Shown here piece by piece: positions 6,088 through 7,477 of a DNA stretch of 7,477 nt; positions within the stretch are counted from its first letter, which is position 1; the number at the start of each line of letters is the position of its first letter. The stretch is taken from NCBI GenBank assembly GCA_017547345.1, contig JAFYPY010000133.1, positions 1 through 7,477 on the forward strand, given 5' to 3'. The notes beneath the pieces were generated by a model, which was not told the origin of the DNA, ran no database searches, and saw nothing but the letters and a program-made list of their open reading frames with translations. A program made the translations under genes and the position numbers. The DNA is from Bacillota bacterium. GTDB lineage: Bacteria; Bacillota_A; Clostridia; Peptostreptococcales; Anaerovoracaceae.

Positions 6088-6616
6088 ATTTGAATTCATT
6101 TACGATAGGCTCAATATATTTTTTATCTACATAGTTTGCACCATTTTTGACCGCATCAAGAAGCTTTTTATCATCCTCTGTCACTTCTGATGGTTCCTTG
6201 CCTTCTAGCATCTTTACCATCATCTTCATGATGCCTGCATCGATACCTTTGATTTCTTCTAGTTTATAAGCACCCGGACAGTAATAGCAAGTCATTTTTT
6301 CAACATACCATTTATCAAAGTTTATTTCTCTAAGCTGCATTCTAGTTTCCTTCTGCATGACATTTAGCCCTACGGCAAAGGTAACTACCTTTTTACCTTG
6401 TAGACGATTTTTCATGGATTTCTTGATTAGTTCAAAGCCTTGAATTCCTCCGGCCTGAACACAGCCCCCAAAGATTATGTTATCATAATTATCAAAGTCT
6501 TTTTTGTTAAAATTCTTTGAATCAATAACAGGGCAATCAAGTTCTTCACCTATCCATTCTGCGTACTGTCTTGTACTTCCATGTTTACTCTTATATATTA
6601 CTACCGTTCTTTCCAT
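6086..6616 (-). CDS. Flavodoxin-domain protein (FMN-binding, Flavodoxin_5/HemG-like)
   Basis: A soluble FMN electron-transfer type domain of 176 residues. The phosphate-binding loop is YKSKHGSTRQYAEWI (8-22), a Flavodoxin_5-style variant of the T/S-x-T-G-x-T loop. IIFGGCVQAGGIQG (47-60) is the second FMN-contacting loop, and VVTFAVGLN (77-85) is the next core strand. Where many relatives have an RGG(F/Y)DY-like flavin loop, this protein has MTCYYCPGAYKLEEI (108-122), which contains a Cys-x-x-Cys pair (Cys110, Cys113). A helical C-terminal extension (125-176) follows. The family includes HemG-type protoporphyrinogen dehydrogenase, but no heme genes are nearby, so that name is not warranted. 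It starts at ATG 6616 behind AAAGGGA, 27 nt after pfkA on the same strand, and is probably cotranscribed with it. Partner and substrate are unknown. Confidence 0.85.
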   Translation of the reverse strand: MERTVVIYKSKHGSTRQYAEWIGEELDCPVIDSKNFNKKDFDNYDNIIFGGCVQAGGIQGFELIKKSMKNRLQGKKVVTFAVGLNVMQKETRMQLREINFDKWYVEKMTCYYCPGAYKLEEIKGIDAGIMKMMVKMLEGKEPSEVTEDDKKLLDAVKNGANYVDKKYIEPIVNEFK

Positions 6617-6643
6617 ATAACTTTCCCTTTTAATCTTGAGAGC

Positions 6644-7477
6644 TTATTTACTCAGAATATCTATAAGCTGATACATTTCCTCGTTAAAATGAGATTCCAT
6701 TTTCAAAGCTTCTTCCATATCGTAAGCAACTATGTCGCCCTTTACTGTTCCAATGGCCTTATTAGCTTCTCCTTTAACAAGAAGCTGAACAGCTTTTGCC
6801 CCACATAGTGTAGCAAGCAATCTGTCCTGCATAGTAGGGTTTCCTCCACGCTGTAAATATGAAAGCACTATTAACCTAGTTTCCTTGCCAGTTTTTGACT
6901 CAATCAATTTTACGAATTCATCACTAGTTGAAGTTGAACCTTCTGCCTTTATGATAATGCTGTGTAGTTTTCCTCTTTTGCTTCCTTCAATAATCTTATT
7001 GCATACATGCGCTATATCTTCTTCTTTTTCGGGGAGAAGAACACATTCTGCTCCTCCCGCTACAGCAGCATAAAGGGCAATATCCCCACAATGTCTTCCC
7101 ATTACTTCAATTACGCTTGTTCTATCATGAGAAGATGATGTGTCCCTTATTTTACTTATAGCATCTAATACAGTACTAACTGCAGTATCAAAACCGATTG
7201 TAAAATCTGTATAGGCAAGGTCATTGTCTATGGTTCCCGGTACACCCATCACTTTTATGCCCCGCTGGGCCAGTTCAAGACCCCCTCGCATGGAACCATC
7301 TCCACCTATAACCACAAGACCTTCTATGCCTTTTTCTTTTAATGTTTCTGCCGCCTTATCAATCCAAAGGGCTTCACGGAATCTCTCACTTCTTGCTGTC
7401 TTTAGAAGGGTTCCACCTCTATGGAGAATATCTCCAACGGAGTTTCTTGTCATAAGTTTAAGTTCCCCATCTAAAAG
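6644..7477 (-). CDS. pfkA: ATP-dependent 6-phosphofructokinase (5' end beyond window edge)
   Basis: This cytosolic enzyme phosphorylates fructose 6-phosphate to fructose 1,6-bisphosphate in glycolysis. The minus-strand frame stays open to the window edge with residues LLDGELKL before the Met at 7453. That fits the PfkA sequence just upstream of SVGDILHRGGT, so the ATG at 7453 is not the start and about 40 N-terminal residues are missing. Counting from that Met, motifs are GGTLLKTAR (13-21), GGDGSMRG (50-57, with Gly at the position that marks ATP rather than pyrophosphate use), PGTIDNDLAYTDFTIGFDTA (72-91, catalytic Asp in TIDND), EVMGRHCGDIAL (116-127) and YLQRGGNP (199-206). The C-terminus MYQLIDILSK is complete. 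The first gene seen of a unit that continues into the flavodoxin gene; the promoter lies outside the window. Confidence 0.97.
   Translation of the reverse strand, partial: LLDGELKLMTRNSVGDILHRGGTLLKTARSERFREALWIDKAAETLKEKGIEGLVVIGGDGSMRGGLELAQRGIKVMGVPGTIDNDLAYTDFTIGFDTAVSTVLDAISKIRDTSSSHDRTSVIEVMGRHCGDIALYAAVAGGAECVLLPEKEEDIAHVCNKIIEGSKRGKLHSIIIKAEGSTSTSDEFVKLIESKTGKETRLIVLSYLQRGGNPTMQDRLLATLCGAKAVQLLVKGEANKAIGTVKGDIVAYDMEEALKMESHFNEEMYQLIDILSK

Noticed and set aside
7451..7453. ATG at 7453 (minus strand) as the pfkA start
   Set aside because: The frame continues upstream with residues that fit PfkA, and the N-terminal ATP-binding strand is missing, so the gene extends beyond the window.
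1..7477. Mobile element, CRISPR, phage or defence system
   Set aside because: No transposase, integrase, direct-repeat array, or toxin or nuclease-like protein is seen; the large genes are ordinary core functions.

Overview
The window looks like ordinary chromosomal DNA from a low-GC anaerobic Bacillota, most likely class Clostridia. It is A+T-rich, with strong AGGAGG-type ribosome binding sites, consensus sigma-A promoters and intrinsic terminators with T-tracts. It carries cofactor-independent phosphoglycerate mutase, ATP-type phosphofructokinase, paired HI0933/COG2081 and COG2509 flavoproteins, and a clostridial-style Y-family polymerase. I cannot name the genus.

Layout from left to right. 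(1) Positions 1-638 (+) hold the C-terminal part of gpmI, the last gene of a unit that ends at a terminator near 699-730. (2) A gap of about 500 bp (639-1142) has no large gene. It holds a 55-codon ORF on the minus strand (745-912), two minus-strand intrinsic terminators in tandem (972-1001 and 1097-1137), a good-looking plus-strand promoter (934-962) and a stretch able to form several nested hairpins. (3) A three-gene minus-strand operon (4653 down to 1143) encodes a DUF308 membrane protein, an HI0933/BaiN-like flavoprotein and a COG2509 FAD-dependent dehydrogenase. It starts at a clear promoter and is tightly coupled: a 12-nt gap, then an 8-nt overlap. (4) dinB (4809-6041, +) is transcribed divergently from that operon and ends at a bidirectional terminator. 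(5) On the minus strand, pfkA (truncated at the right edge) is followed after 27 nt by a flavodoxin-domain gene. This unit converges on dinB.

Functionally, both edges carry glycolytic enzymes (phosphofructokinase and phosphoglycerate mutase). The interior is dominated by flavoproteins: two FAD enzymes in one operon and one FMN flavodoxin behind pfkA. This suggests redox housekeeping in an anaerobe, but the physiological substrates of all three are unknown from sequence. DinB is a stand-alone translesion polymerase with a recognisable beta-clamp peptide. I see no phage, insertion sequence, CRISPR array, defence island or rRNA/tRNA gene. The least explained DNA is the 639-1142 gap, and that is where I would look for something undescribed.
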